A stretch of 64,000 nucleotides of DNA from Magnolia sinica. Taxonomy: Eukaryota; Streptophyta; Magnoliopsida; Magnoliales; Magnoliaceae. The DNA is taken from assembly GCF_029962835.1 (NCBI RefSeq), contig NC_080577.1:5394001-5458000 (forward strand), in the 5' to 3' direction. Shown piece after piece: positions 10,417 through 22,997 of the stretch. The position numbers and the translations under genes are program-made. Position 1 is the stretch's first letter. Each line of letters begins with the position of its first letter. Below the pieces are notes generated by a model that saw only the letters and a list, made by a program, of their open reading frames with translations, searched no databases and was not told the origin of the DNA.

Positions 10417-12657
10417 TGTTCACTCCCCAAGTATAGGGTTGTGATGTAGTAATAAACTCGGTAAGACCGAGGTCGAATCCACAGGGACTGATACCTGTAC
10501 GTTATCTGAAACCGAGTAGAACTAGAACTAGACTAAGATGTGATCTAAACCAAATAGAGTTAAGGAATAATTGTGGAATAATTATCTAAAACTTTAAGGA
10601 ATTCAGAGGAAGAAAACTAGGGATTCAGAGGATCCACTTGTAGGGATCAGGGAGATCTTATGCCTGCATTAAGAAATCATGGAATTTAACTAGACTTCCT
10701 TTGATATAGTTTTCAAGAGGTGAAGGGTATATGAATTAGAATGGATTCCATCACCATACCATGCCCAGGAGACAAAGTTAACAAAAGAATTAAACTAATT
10801 ACCAACCAATCAACATGCCATGAAGGTCAGGAAGGGTTCTGTCATCTTACCATGCCCATGGGACAATGATGAACAATAGGGGTTCCTGACTTCATAAACA
10901 TAAAAGGGAAAAAGAAATACTCAAAGCCATTGCAAATCCATTGTAATTTCAGTCACAACAGACTATAAAAGACTAGGAAAAATATTCCTTTAATAATCAA
11001 ATATATCAAATTCAGTTTATGAATTAAAGGCACACAGTAAAATCTCCCATCTCGCTACAGGCTTCACCTCTTAGTCCTAGCTAAGAGGTTTAGCTACGCA
11101 TGAATGGGCTAACTTCAAATATCAAAAATAGAAGAAGGAGAAAAGAAAGAGACAAGAAAAAAACCAGGTCCAGGTCCAGCCCAAGCGACGTTGCCAGCAC
11201 TTCACGTTTCTTCCTTTTCTTCCTTCCTTCAAAGCCAACCCCTGCCGATACCTTTCCTTCACACGCTGCCTCCCTCTTTATAACTGTCTTAGACGGTGGA
11301 GAAATCGGCTGGAGGAGAGACATCACACAATCAATGTGCGTGTGTAAGTTGGCTGTCATAAGGAAACTTGCTTAAACCCTATTTACATAGCCAAAACGAA
11401 AGCCAGAAATTGCCCACTTTCCTTTCTGATTGGCGGGTAATCTTTCATTCTACACCATTCACATTGTTAGCCATAGGTTGATCCTTTGATGGGTCATCTT
11501 TCTGTCCCTAATAGTCTCATCTTTCAGCGTTTAATTAGCCAGCCAAGACTCTGTTTTTACCAGCAGATGGACTCTTGTTGCTTCTTGTGTTTGATTTGTT
11601 TCTTTGGATGGCTCGGATTGTCGCTCACTGATCCCTGGCCCACCAAGATCCTTGTGCGGAGCTACTGTAAAATCGTTGCGGAAACTTGTTTACGCAGCTG
11701 CAAAGATTGCGCAGCTACAAAGATTACGCAGCTGCCAAGATTTACGTAGGGACGGTGTGGATTGTCTGGACATCCACTCACAGTGGCCCACAACTCCTCT
11801 AAACCGCTACTGTCCCTTAATCTCGTAATGCAGAGGCTCCCCTTTTGTTGAGAACTGTGTGTTCGTATGTGCATCCCAACATGTGATCTTTTGAGGGTTT
11901 TAATCTTCGGTAAACCATTTGCATTATGGACGGTTTGGATCATCCACGTGGGTCACGATGGTGGCCCACAACGATCCGTAAGATGGCCTCCTGCGTCGGC
12001 TGCGCGTGAAGGAAAAACAGAGTCTGTTTCCTTCTCTGTTTGTGAAGTCGAGTGGGTGCGGGTCAAACGCAGTCAAAACTGCGTATTATGCGCCAGTACA
12101 CATCCAGTGTGTACTCTCTCTCACAAAAATGGGTCCCACCCTGATGCATGTAATAAATCCGCTCCGTCCATTTGGTTCTTCTCATAATTTAAGGCGTTGA
12201 GACCAAATTTTAGGCATATCCAGATCTCAGGTGAGCCCAAAATCAATGGTTTATGGGCTGCTCTGAGCGTTGGGCCACTTGCAGAGGGATCCAATGACTA
12301 AAATTTGACGTGTACGGTTCATTTATGGTCCTCAGGCCACGTATGGAGTTTCGAACCGATCGGATGGTGGGAACCCTATGATCTTGCATTCTGGACACTT
12401 TTCAGGCCACTTGAGCTTCAAGTCCTTGATTTTCTTGGATCCCTGGCATGCAAATCTATCGATCTTGGTCTCCTAGGGTCTTTCGCTTGCCTTGGTGACT
12501 TGAGACTGTTAAATCTATGCTTTTAACATCCTTTACAGCCCATGCTTGTAAATATACTCTGCATCACAAATACGATTAAATCAGGTCATTAACCGGCATC
12601 ATGCTTGTAAATCCAGGAAATAATTGGGGTCTAATATGCAGTATTTGACCCTCAACA
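10417..12657 (-). mobile_element. Athila-like LTR (solo) nested in the Tat element
   Basis: The minus strand begins TGTTGAGGGTCAAATACTGC at 12657 and ends ACTTGGGGAGTGAACA at 10417. The late block CCCTGTGGATTCGACCTC is typical of Athila/Tat-group U5 ends and is also hinted at in the LTR at 17500-18802 (GTGGGATCGACCCTGTATTC). There is no PBS after it and no internal region, so it behaves as a solo LTR. I found no 5-bp target duplication, so one end may be displaced or the copy may come from inter-element recombination. Confidence 0.6.
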
Positions 12658-13640
12658 ATTACCTTGGCTTCTCCTGTTCATACACTTTTTATTTTCTTTT
12701 TTCTTTTCTAGTCATTTTTGCCCGTAGCACGTTTTCAGGTTTTCACCACGACTGACTTTCTCATCATTTTTGTATGTGGCGCCCTTTCAGATTTTTACCT
12801 TGTCCCAAATTTTTGTTCTTGCCTGCCCCTTGATAGCTGTGCTCTTTTTACCCTTAGTGCCTTTTCAGGTTTTCACCAAGTCCGCTACATGCCTGCTATT
12901 TTTACTCGAGGCGCCCTTTTGGGTTTTCACTTCGCCCATTTTGCTTAGGCACGTTGCTTTTCTTTTGATTTCTCTTTTTCTTATACAGAGGCGGGAGGAT
13001 AGACTCCATTCATTGCCGGCCGATTCGAGAGCTGCCTGACTTTGTCTTCAATCACAACCGTGAAGCTGTTGACATTGGGTTAAACTATCCTAAGGGAAAA
13101 ATGGGCTGATGAATTGTGTTCTCACTCATTGGGTTTGACTTCTTCTTCTTCTTCTTTTTTTAGACTGCACGCTTTATTTGTCCGTTTTTTTTCTTTATCT
13201 TTTTTTTTAACCTTTTATTTTTTTAGAACACTTATTGGAAGGAATGAATGATGATGGAATGTACCTCAGGATGCTAACCTCTTGTTGTTTAACTTCAGCT
13301 TTACGATTGTGGTTCTTGACATAGTTTGGTAGGCTTACCCGTGATAGATATTCACGTTGTCGGCGTTGATGGGTTCTTGAAGATCTTTGCCCCTAATGAT
13401 GGTGAGACGAGGGGCACCTTCCGAAGGAACTTCACAAACGATCAACGGATCATCCTAGAATGGCTTGGACTTACCCCCTGGATTTAGTAGGCGCAATGGT
13501 AAGATATGCATTATTACCATGTTGCTAACCTTTCTTTTAGACTTGCTTGTCGTTGGTCCTAGCGATCGTCGTGTGCTTTATGTCTGCAAGATGTAGTTGG
13601 TTGTATCGAGATTACCACTAATCATTTTCATTGACTTCTC
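12658..13640 (-). pseudogene. Decayed end of pol and post-integrase region
   Basis: Minus-strand repeats of GGTGAAAACC...AAAGGGCGCC type between 12720 and 12960 match what I recall downstream of integrase in plant Gypsy elements. Between 13000 and 13640 only short, frame-broken stretches remain. Poly-T tracts lie at 13140-13225. No intact frame. Confidence 0.45.
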
Positions 13641-13649
13641 TTTTTCATT

Positions 13650-13880
13650 CATATTAATGATGCAGGATGTTGTCGACGTCCGCTTTTGTCTACCGCAAGA
13701 ATGTACTCATGACCATTGGATGCCTTTTGGGTCATTCTTTTGATGATGTCCACACCCTATAATGAAGAGGGGTTAGGGTGTTGCCAAGTTATAAAGACTC
13801 GAAGCATGCACATGGATCTATTATGCGAGCTTCGGATACTTAAAGTACTTCCTGACATGCTGCAATAGCTTATCTCCATC
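13650..13880 (-). pseudogene. Gypsy integrase-core remnant
   Basis: Minus-strand translation, with frame changes, gives a block like SSLYNLATP followed by GVDIIKRMTQKASNGHEYIL. This corresponds to the conserved start of the Tat-lineage integrase core (consensus of type WGVDIIG..PKASNGH.FIL). The first catalytic Asp region is recognisable, but the rest of the core is degraded and stops interrupt it. It follows directly on a pol block that should precede reverse transcriptase, so RT and RNase H have been deleted between them. Confidence 0.65.
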
Positions 13881-13959
13881 ATTCATTAGTAGGACTCCAT
13901 CGTAGATTTTAGACATGATCTTGACAGCTTTGCTTGTTGGGCTTGACTTTAGGCTTCAT

Positions 13960-15488
13960 AACAGATGGTGTATGACTAGCTCTTTATTTGATCTGGTTAA
14001 GGCTTCCTAGGAAAATGCAAGGTTGAATAGCCCTGACCTTAAGAATTCTATCACCCTTTGCTTGTACTCAAGAGGTGAGGATCTCTTTATACGTACTGTT
14101 CTAGGGAGCTCAAGGGATCCTAAGTTTACAATTTCAAAATCATCCGTAACGACATTGGCCTTTGTGAGCTTTCTGAGGGAATCCTCTAGCTTGAGAGTTG
14201 GATCATCATTTTCCACATCCTGGGATTCATCCAAATCCATGAGTTTGAAGTCTAACTCTATATCGAAATCATATGAGTCAACTTCAAACTTAGGTGTTGT
14301 AACAGACGCATTTGACACATTATTGCTTGTGAGTTTTGAAAGATTTTCTACTGTTTTTGTGTTTTGAGAATTTTCTGATTTTTTTGGATTTTGACAAATA
14401 TATGATTTTTTGGCATTTTGACAAGTATCTGATTTTTTTTGGTATTTCAAAAATATCTAATGTTTTTGGCTTTTGGAATTTTTTTTTTTTTTTTTAATTT
14501 TTTTAGAAAGACGGTGATGTGAACTAGAGATTGCTTAATTCGACTTAAGAAGTCAAATATTATTTTCTTTTATTGTGTCATCCTAGGGATCGTGAACCAA
14601 CTGTTACCCTGTACTCCCTCCCCTTAGGACGAAGGGCCAGACGGATCAGTAGGTGGGCCCTCATTGTTGTGCCCAAATGTCGTGATGAGTTTGGGATTGG
14701 GCTCTGAGTTGGTGTTGGATGCCACTTTTCTTAGCTCATCCCCGATGCATCGTGAATCTTTGGATTCTTCCTACTCAGGTGACACCCAGACTGTGATCCA
14801 ATAAATCAGGGAAAATTCTTGCACCTTGCCTTAGTCAGTTTCAAATAGCCCAATTGGGCTCATTTTGCCCATTTGATCCTTCACAGTGGATCTCAGCTTG
14901 CCAACCGAATAGATGATCCCTTCTTTGATGGATTTGATTAATGTGCGGATGAAGGGATCACCTCCCCTTGCCGACTTTACCCTCCTTCGGTCCATTTGTG
15001 CTTTGGTACCTCACTCTTAGGAGGCTGATATCTCAATCCTGTCATGCCTATATTTTCTTGATATTTGAGCTAATAATAAAAATGTTGGTGCTCGACTGAA
15101 GGGAAGATATAGTTTGATCCAATGGGACATGCAAGAGGCATATAATTTACAATCTTGAATTCGAGACTATGGTATGGGATATCCTCATCGGAGCATTATA
15201 TGTCTATAATTGGGATATCTAGCTCTTGACAGTTGACTGCTTTTATCGGAAAGATTTGTTCGGCATTATCCAAAACAGTCAACACCTTATCTCCGAAAAT
15301 GTATTTGGCCTTTTGGTGAAGAGTCGAAGAGAGAGCCTTGACTCTATGGATCCAAGACCGATCAGGGAGGAGATGAAATGAAGCTGTGATGTGAAAGACC
15401 TAAAAAGTGATGGTTGATGTTTTGGGGCTAATCAGAATCTTGATTTCAATCTCTTCCTCGACTTGTTTCCTAGAGGCGGGGACCAACT
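13960..15488 (-). pseudogene. Gypsy pol remnant: protease and protease-RT linker
   Basis: Reading leftwards from 15488: EEEIEIKILISP, a stop, then FHITASFHLLPDRSWIHR and TLHQKAKYIF. These align with the retropepsin C-terminal block and the DI.A.F..LLGRPWIH motif of Tat-lineage pol. A Gly-rich patch (GMTGLRYQPPK) follows near 15030. Then a 147-codon open stretch at 14007-14450 ends VNLGSLELPRTVRIKRS.., matching the segment just before RT. The final piece ELVIHHLL (near 13970) corresponds to the MPGLD..LVVH..L motif. RT catalytic motifs are absent. Several stops and frameshifts. Confidence 0.7.
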
Positions 15489-16678
15489 ATGTAAGGCTCG
15501 TATCATAATTCGGACCGTTCCATAGACTCCCACGATCCTCCCCATCGAATTCCAATAATCCGTGACCTGTAATCGATGTTTACATGTGACCCTAAGTCGT
15601 ATCTCATAAATCTGAGTAGGTTCAATCCGAGACTTGTACCATTGTGACCGCACAGTCGTCGTGGTTCCAACTTCACGTCTTGCACACCGATTCGATACCC
15701 TTGCTAGGAGATGTGGGCCCACGTTTATCACGAAGAAACACCACGCATTTACGAACCTAAGAGAATCTCTACAACCCATCCCATCAAACAATCAATCAAT
15801 CAAAGTACGTAACCCATGCTTTCTTTCTCCCCAATTCAAGCAACCTACCCTAAGTCAACTCTCAAGTCAAGTACATCTATTAACTCACATCCATCACTCA
15901 CAACCATCACCTCTCTCTTACAACCACCATTTCTATATCTCTTTCTCTACACATTTTCCAAGCAACAAAGAAGAAAAAAAAGTGGACGTCCAAGCACTTC
16001 CAAGGAGAGAAAAAGAGTGTATTGTGTGTGGCCCACTTCTTACCCCAAGATCCATCATCCTAACCCTTCATTTCTCATCATCTTCCATCGAAGAGAGACA
16101 CAAGGAGTTCGACGTTCCATTAGACCAAGAAGATCGAATGATGGGTGTTTTATAGGCCTAGATTTCATGTTTTGATGATGAGCCAAGTGGGGCCTACCGA
16201 TTGATGGTATGGATTTCGTTTTGGACCCTAGATGTGGTTGATGGCCCACCATGATTCACATGATTATTCTATGATAGGGCTATTCTCCATGGACATCATG
16301 ATGTTTACTTTTCTAATTTTGAAAGAAGTCAGTTAGACCTTCCATTTTGGTGGAGAAGGAATCTCCACTATTGATTTTTGATTTGGTGAGCCCACATGTA
16401 TTGGAACCCACTTGATGTATGATTGAATGCATAGAAGGGAGGGCTCATAGTGGCGGAGCCGTCCATCGCACGTGTCGCTCTCTCTCCCTCTCTTTTTCAT
16501 TTTTTATGTGATGATGTGGCTGTGTGGCCCACCCGGATGGACCCCACCTTAATGTGTCTTATCCACACCATCTAGCCATTTGGTGGCCCACCTGGGCAGC
16601 ACGTCTGTAGGTGGGGCCCACCTTAAATATGTGTTGTGGTCGGCACAATCAGACAGTCCAACTTCACTGATGGTAACT

Positions 16679-16681
<3 letters not shown>

Positions 16682-16762
<81 letters not shown>
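16682..16762. repeat. (TA)n microsatellite
   Basis: About forty uninterrupted TA dinucleotides. This sort of tract is prone to length change and to assembly or sequencing error. Confidence 0.95.
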
Positions 16763-16763
<1 letters not shown>

Positions 16764-17413
16764 CTTAATTCAACAAACTTTGGGCGGGCTGCTCATGTAG
16801 GCCCCACCTTGATGTATGAACCTTATTCACATCGTCCATCTTATTTCTCAGCCCATTTTAGGCGTTGAGCCGAAAAATGAAGCTAATCCGATTTTCTGGC
16901 GGGCCATAGCACAGAAAATAGTGATATTTACCATTCAAATCTATTAGGGCCCACCTTAATGTTTCTACAAGCCAAAACATGCCAAATATTGGGCTCGTTT
17001 GGACTGTCTTGAGCCATATAATCCAATGGGTGGAGTAGATCCACCTGATGCGGGCCCCACCTAGGAAAAACCCCAAGAAAAAAATAATATAAGCAGCAGA
17101 CGTTGCTGCTACTAGCATCCTGCTGCGTAGGGCCCTATAGGCAGGGACCGTGGGCCCCACCGTGATGTGTGTGGACGTCAACACCATGCATTTGGTGGGG
17201 CCCCCTTTAGGGCAGTGGGGACTCATTGATCTGTCGTACGTGGCAACTCAAGTGGCCCACGCCATAGGAAACAACGAGGGATTCGTCTGCTATTGAAATC
17301 CCTTAGATTCCCAGAGGTTTTGGATGACTATAATTTATTTATTTATTTATTTTGATGGGTCTGTGTGACCTTATCAACAGATTGGATGGAAGATCATGTT
17401 ATGGTGGGCCCCA

Positions 17414-17499
17414 CGTGGGACCCACTGATGTATATATTGTATTCCACACCTTCTATCAGTGTGGACCCCACCATAAGGTATATGCTTTATCTATGCCGT
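17414..17499 (+). repeat. 86-bp direct duplication, copy A
   Basis: It starts CGTGGGACCCACTG and ends TCTATGCCGT. The same 86 bases, with three substitutions, return at 18820-18905. The two copies exactly bracket the LTR-PBS segment at 17500-18819. Confidence 0.9.
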
Positions 17500-18819
17500 T
17501 GTTGAGACTCAAATATTGCATAATTTTTTTCATTTATATCTTGGTTTTATGAACATAAATCATCTTAATATTCTATTTTACTCATGTATGTGTTGCAAGG
17601 TGAATTTAAGATCTTTGATTGAAAAATGGTGCCAAAAAGTAAGAATTTGATGCTTAAAAATCACCAAGGTAAGAGATGGATCTTAGAAGATCAAGATTGA
17701 AGAATTCACATGTCAAAGATCCAAGAAAACCAAGCAATAAATGAAGAGAATCGAAGATTTGAAGTGAAGAATCCTGAAATTGTCCTGAAAAAGTATATTA
17801 TGAAGCTGTGAAGTTTATTTTGAAAAACTGCGTAGCAGGAAGTCTGTTTTAAACGAACTATGCAACGAGAAGTCTATTTTGGAAAAATACTTATATTTGA
17901 GGCGTTTTCTAGGGTTTTCAACTTTGTACGAAAATTGGAGTTCCCTACTTATAAATAGGGCCTCCTAGGGCATTCTTAAACATTATTCAAGGCATTCAAG
18001 AGCAATATTTAGGGTTTTTAAAAAGTTTTTAGTTTTATTAAAGCTTTATAAGTTGTTTTTTTTATTTTAGATCTTTTCTATTTGTATTTTTTTTCTTTCT
18101 TTCTTGTTGCTTTTTATTTCTGCAATTTAATTATGTTTTTCTAAGTTCCATCTAGCCCAAGCTAGAAGGGAAGCACATGGGTTTATTATTTCTTTAAGAT
18201 TATGATGATTGATTGTTTTAATGATGAGAAGAATGGTGTATGCATGTTATTTATTATTTAGGTTTTGTTTTTTTATCCTCTTGTGAGATCCATATGTTTC
18301 CATCATATGAGATCAACATTGATGGATAGGCTTACCCTAAATTAATCAGATTTCCTAGATAGGAGATGTTCTCAACCTGTTATATTTCTTTGATATTCAT
18401 TATCCTATAGATATTGAATACTTAAAATCACTGGCGCTTGAGAATATATATCAATGGTGCAGATCCATTATTTTCTAATCTTTTATATCATTTATTAAAT
18501 ATTTAAACTGTTTTATTTTCCGATTAGGCTGACCATAGTGCTCAGATCCTAGTTGTGTTATCCAAGTCATCATGATTTTGGAACATTAACCTATGTGTGA
18601 AACTTTGAAGCTTGGGTGTTATTTTATTCAGTTGAATTACATCCATTCAAAAATCCCAAAATCAAATCATCAGTTTAGTTTTTATTACTTAGTTTGTTTT
18701 ACATTTGATTTTTTTCCTTCTCGCAATTCATCTCCCTGTGGGATCGACCCTGTATTCACAGGATATTATTTATGAACCTCTGCACTTGGAGGCAAGCAAT
18801 CAAGTTTTTGGCGCCGTTG
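17500..18819 (+). mobile_element. Athila-type LTR plus primer-binding site fragment
   Basis: Starts TGTTGAGACTCAAATATTGC. The LTR ends ...GCAAGCAATCA at 18802 (1303 bp). It is followed by AGTTT and TGGCGCCGTTGC, the beginning of the tRNA-Asp-type PBS known from Athila elements. Nothing of the internal region or a second LTR follows; instead the 86-bp flank is repeated. The LTR has a TATA box at 17950-17957. The fragment is therefore a 5' LTR with part of the PBS, not a solo LTR of the usual kind. Confidence 0.8.
17950..17957 (+). promoter_or_regulatory. TATA box of the Athila-type LTR
   Basis: TATAAATA within CTACTTATAAATAGGGCC, about 450 bp into the LTR, a normal place for the U3 promoter. 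Confidence 0.5.
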
Positions 18820-18820
18820 C
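18809..18820 (+). promoter_or_regulatory. Partial tRNA-Asp-type primer-binding site
   Basis: TGGCGCCGTTGC lies 6 bases after the LTR end CA. Athila elements usually continue CGGGGA here (from memory). In this copy the match stops where the duplicated flank begins. Confidence 0.7.
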
Positions 18821-18905
18821 GTGGGACCTACTGATGTATATATTATATTCCACACCTTCTATCAGTGTGGACCCCACCATAAGGTACATGCTTTATCTAT
18901 GCCGT
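18820..18905 (+). repeat. 86-bp direct duplication, copy B
   Basis: Second copy of 17414-17499, differing at three positions. Its first base overlaps the last matching base of the PBS. After it the host LTR sequence continues (CTATCTCTATAGAGCCC), so copy B is the undisturbed junction side. Confidence 0.9.
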
Positions 18906-20930
18906 CTATCTCTATAGAGCCCGCTGATGCATGTGTTGCATCCAAACTGTCCAACCATTTTGAAAGATAACTTTAAGGCTTGTGATAAAAGAAAAATGAG
19001 ACAGATCTAGGATCAGGTGGACCACATTACAAGAAACAGTGGGTTTGAACATCCACCATTAAACCCTTGGGCTTCAAAGTTTGGACCAATATGATATTTC
19101 TTTTTCCTCTAAATCCAGGTCTTTGTGACCTTATGAGTAGGTTGGATGGGAAATAAACCCTATGATGGGGCTCACCGGGATTTAACCGTGGAACTCATTA
19201 TCACTATTATTAGATATGGTATGACCTAGTTGATAGTTTGATATGATTCATTATATATATATTGATTTCTAAAAAATAGATGAGTTGGGTTTGGCCTATT
19301 TGAATTGGCCCATTCAACTCGGCCCTTTCGACTTGGCTCGTTTGATAAGGCCTAATATAATATATGAGGCCCATTGACGCGGCCCACCTTGATATATATG
19401 AGACCCATTTGATATGGCCCATTTGATGTATTTGAGGCCCATGGGTTGAGGGCCAATGGGATGTATATCAGGTCCATTGCAATGTGTGATTCCACCATGG
19501 TTTATATAATGATGTTTATGGCGGGCCATGCCTTGGGAGCAATGATGGTTTAACGTCCACATTAGAAGTATTATGTTGGTTAAATGTCCGCATTGTAACT
19601 CTCCCTAGGGCTCATTGATAAGCCCATACTTGTTGTGTGTAGGCCGTCTAGGCCCATCTTCGTCGTGAGGATAGTTCATCACCTTATAACATGCTTAGTA
19701 TAACTCCATGATTCATGCCCATGATATGAGGAGTGACTGATCATAACATATGTCATTGGGTAGATTATTCATGGGACTCACTGATAGGAGTTACCCACAT
19801 GAGCGCACGGTACGCGTAAGATTCCTGCATGATTTGACTGTGTGACTCATGCATTTCGCATATGTGTAACATGATCATTGTACTCCCTAGCGACATCAGG
19901 ACTGTGGTCTCTATAGGCATATCGTGGATGGCCGGATTGGATACCGAAAATATTGACTTTAGCACTGTGGGTTCATACGATGTCCTTGGGTGAAAATTCT
20001 AAAACCTTTTTGGTACCAGGAGATGCTCCAACGTTTAGACCGAGTGGATACACGAGCACACGAATGCCGAATACTAGTAGGTCGCGTCTCCCACTGTGTC
20101 GTGGTCGATTAGAAGGGGGTGTGGCCTTATCTGCCCGAGTGAGAGGGTTGTAAGCTAAGCTGAGTTTGACCAGCTCGCAAATGAGTCCGCTATCGACGAG
20201 CCGGGTAGGCATTGACAGACTACTGATCAAGCGGATAGTGTGGTCTCTTCCACTCACTAGGCTGTGCGGCTATGGAGGCAGCAGTCAGTGTGGAGTGTAC
20301 TAGACCCCGGTGATATCTCAAAGGAAAATTGTACTAACATATGTTCTTGATGAGGACTGACATGATTGCATTGCATGTCGCATATGACATTTGGTTATGT
20401 AGGCCTCGCATCTCATGGCCTTGGTATGGCTGATAGCATTTCATGCCTTGCATCGCATAGCCTTAGTACGACTGATAGTATTCATGGACTTACTGGCATA
20501 TTTTGACATTACTCTGATACTGCATACTTGGCACTTGCCTCGTGCACACACTTACAGCACCCTCTAAGCTTTTGTAAGCTTATGCAGGACCGTTGCGTAC
20601 AGGTAACGTTGGATCGCAACAGCGCTGAGGTAGGAGCATGCATCAGATTATTTTGGAGTTTTTTGATCACCTTGTATTTTCCTTTCTGCATTTTACTTAA
20701 AGCTTTTGATATAGTGGATATGTGGTGATGTTGTTTTGTGACTTGGTTATGCTTGTGGTTATGCTCCATTTAAAAAAAAATCATATTGAAAATCCTCCTT
20801 GTTGGATCCCAAGATCGGAATCTGGCATATAAATGCCGGGAGCCGAGAATGGGACACTATAAAGGCTGTCGGCGCCGGATTCGGCAATCAGGAATTTTGT
20901 GAGCCCGTTTTTCGAGTTTGGGGCGTGACA

Positions 20931-22770
20931 AATCGTCCTAAACTCTTCTCTTGAAGGATCGAAGACTGAGTAGAGCTAGGTAAGTCCCTTTGAGTAACAG
21001 AATGTCCTTCCTAGAAAGTTACCACATGATTGAAGCTAGACCCTGATTTTGTTACGGCATACGGTATGTTGATCGGGGAAGGAGATTTCTCTTGGAGCAT
21101 GACAGTTAGAGTAGAGACTGGATATGTAGGTGGTGCCTCTTGCAAGACAGAAGATGTATGGATTGGATTGATTGGAGGTGGCTCTTGTAGACTTGTGGGC
21201 ATGAAGATTGGACTAGTTAAAGATGCCCCTTGCATATTTAAGGGCACAAAGATTAGACTGGATAGGTGTGCCCCTTGTAGACTTGGGGCCACAGAGCCTG
21301 AACTGGTTGGAGATGCCCCTTAGATCTTGGACCGCATGCTTCAGGGTGAAACAACGGTCCGTTATGTGGCCTTGGGATTGGTGGTATGCACAGTACTCAT
21401 TCTCATTATAATTTGGTGGCAGAGGGTTTGGTGGGAGCCTAAGCAGTAGCAGTGTAAGTATTTACCTTTGGACTAGCGTGGCTAGTACTTAACTGTACGT
21501 TTAAGCTATCTGTGTAAACTGCTTAGGTTCCCGGGCCATCCTCATCTGCTGACCATGATTGGGGTACGGGGAATCTCCCTTTGCTGTTGTTGTTGCCATT
21601 GTCCCTCTTAAGGAGTGAATTGAGCACCTTGGGTAGAGGCGACGAAATTGTCTTCTTCTGTTAGATGAAGGTAAGGAAATTTCTGTTACCATTCTCGTGT
21701 CCATTAGGCATTCCTTCCACTATCCGTTGTACTAGGGAGGCCCGATGAGGCTATCGAGGGGAGATCGTCCCAGCCCTTATTCCGGCTTCGACTTGTTCCC
21801 CAGCATGGATGAGTTGGGTAAAGTTGGCATATGGATACGAGACGAGGTATCTAGAGATACTTGGGTTTACCGAGTGGATGATCATGTAGATTTGCTCCTC
21901 ATCATCAATGGGTGTTTTCAATCTAGCGGGCATTGCCCGCCACCGTCCAACGTAAGCTGACAATGACTCATTATTCCTCTGCCTTAAGGCAGCAAGATCT
22001 GCTCTTTTAGGTGCTACATTAAGATTGTACACAAAACGAACAATGAAAGCTTGGGAAAGTTGTTTCCAAGTTTTAATTCAATGGTAGTTTAATGACGTGT
22101 ACCAATCTAACACATCACCTTTCAAAGATTTTTAAAACAAACGGATCAATGATTCGTCATTACCTGCCATAGTATTAAGCTCTCCACATAATGCTCTTAA
22201 ATAGCCCATAGGACATCTCATACCATCATACCTTTTGAATTTTGGTATCTCAAAGTTTTGAGGTACCATTGCATTAGGGAAGGGACAAAGATCCCTAAAC
22301 TTGGTGGATGAGAGATCCACCCCCTGCTGCTTCCGTAGCTTTCTTTGCATATCTTGCAATTGCTTTCGGAGCTCTTCAATTTTAGAGGGACAGGTCGAGA
22401 GGGGTTTTGCCCCTTGGAATTGATTGGATCTCCTATTAGGAGGAGATGTGCAGGAGGGTTGCTCCCATTTGTATGTTGGGCTGATTCTGCAGGAAGAGTG
22501 AGAACAAGATTTGCTGGAGGCATGAGGGAAAAGGCAAAATGAGTTTAAGGGATTGAGCTATTTTGCACACTAAGTTGTGTCACCTGCGTGCTTGGTATGG
22601 CACTGGGTACTAGGCGAAGTAGCAGCTTTTGCAATGTTCATCTCATTCATGGTTACATTAACTAGTGAGTCTATTGGAGCCGCCGGAGGTGTCGGCGCCG
22701 GCGCTGGTGCTGGTACTGATATTTCAGGAGCTGGCTGAGCTGCCGCCTCTTCTTCATGGGTAGTCATAGC
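20931..22770 (-). pseudogene. Gag of the Tat/Ogre-type element, broken by stops
   Basis: The minus-strand reading starts near 22767 with MTTHEEEAAAQPAP and an Ala/Pro-rich N-terminus. The retrotransposon gag domain follows: KFKRYDGMRCPMGYLRALCG, NTMAGNDESLIRLF, stop, KSLKGDVLDWYTSL, stop, IKTWKQLSQAFIVRF, then LRQRNNESLSAYVGRWRA and IHAGEQVEAGIRAGTI (about 22330-21755). At 21311-21408 there is CAYHQSQGHITDRC, the Cys/His motif before protease in Tat elements. At 21090-21300 a 14-residue Pro-rich repeat (LQEAPP..PI type) occurs about five times. At least two in-frame stops plus later frameshifts mean no functional Gag. Confidence 0.8.
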
Positions 22771-22976
22771 TGCATGGGCTCGAGTAGTCGTGCCTAGGAT
22801 TGGTGCCCAAATAAGTGTAAGCCAAAGACTGCTGTTTTTTAGTTAGTTTATTTGTTTTGTCTTATGATTGTTATTAATTTTTTTTTTGGTTTTCTATGAA
22901 CGCAATAATGAATGTCCCTTGAGATTGGAATACCACACACTTTCAAGTCGAGTCTCAGCTAGTGCGCTCTAGCATT

Positions 22977-22994
22977 TCCCCAGTGGAGTTGCCA
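22977..22994 (-). promoter_or_regulatory. Primer-binding site (tRNA-Arg type)
   Basis: Three bases inside the right LTR the minus strand reads TGGCAACTCCACTGGGGA. This is complementary, with one G-to-A change, to the 3' end of plant tRNA-Arg(ACG) as I recall it (ending CCCCAGUGGAGUCGCCA). It fixes the orientation of the element and supports an Ogre/Tat assignment. Confidence 0.75.
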
Positions 22995-22997
22995 TTC

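Larger units (their letters stand above)
15490..20930 (+). mobile_element. Long LTR (probable solo LTR) inserted in pol of the Tat element
   Basis: The block starts TGTAAGGCTCGTATC and ends GGGGCGTGACA. It interrupts the retropepsin region: protease-related coding sequence lies on the 15488 side and gag C-terminal sequence on the 20931 side. There is no coding sequence inside. The texture (GGGACTC, TCTCTATAGGCATATCG, CCGGGAGCCGAGAATGGGAC) is that of a large Gypsy LTR. The 5-base flanks AACTA and AATCG do not match, so a clean solo-LTR origin is not proven. It carries a TA microsatellite, MITE-like sequence at about 16490-17230, and the LTR insertion at 17500-18819. Without the last it would be about 4.0 kb. 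Confidence 0.6.

Noticed and set aside
12718-13039. A Phe/Val-rich frame as a membrane protein gene
   Set aside because: The frame is the antisense of the GGTGAAAACC repeat region after integrase in the retrotransposon.
16580-16768. An open frame ending in alternating Tyr/Ile
   Set aside because: It is simply the translation of the TA microsatellite.
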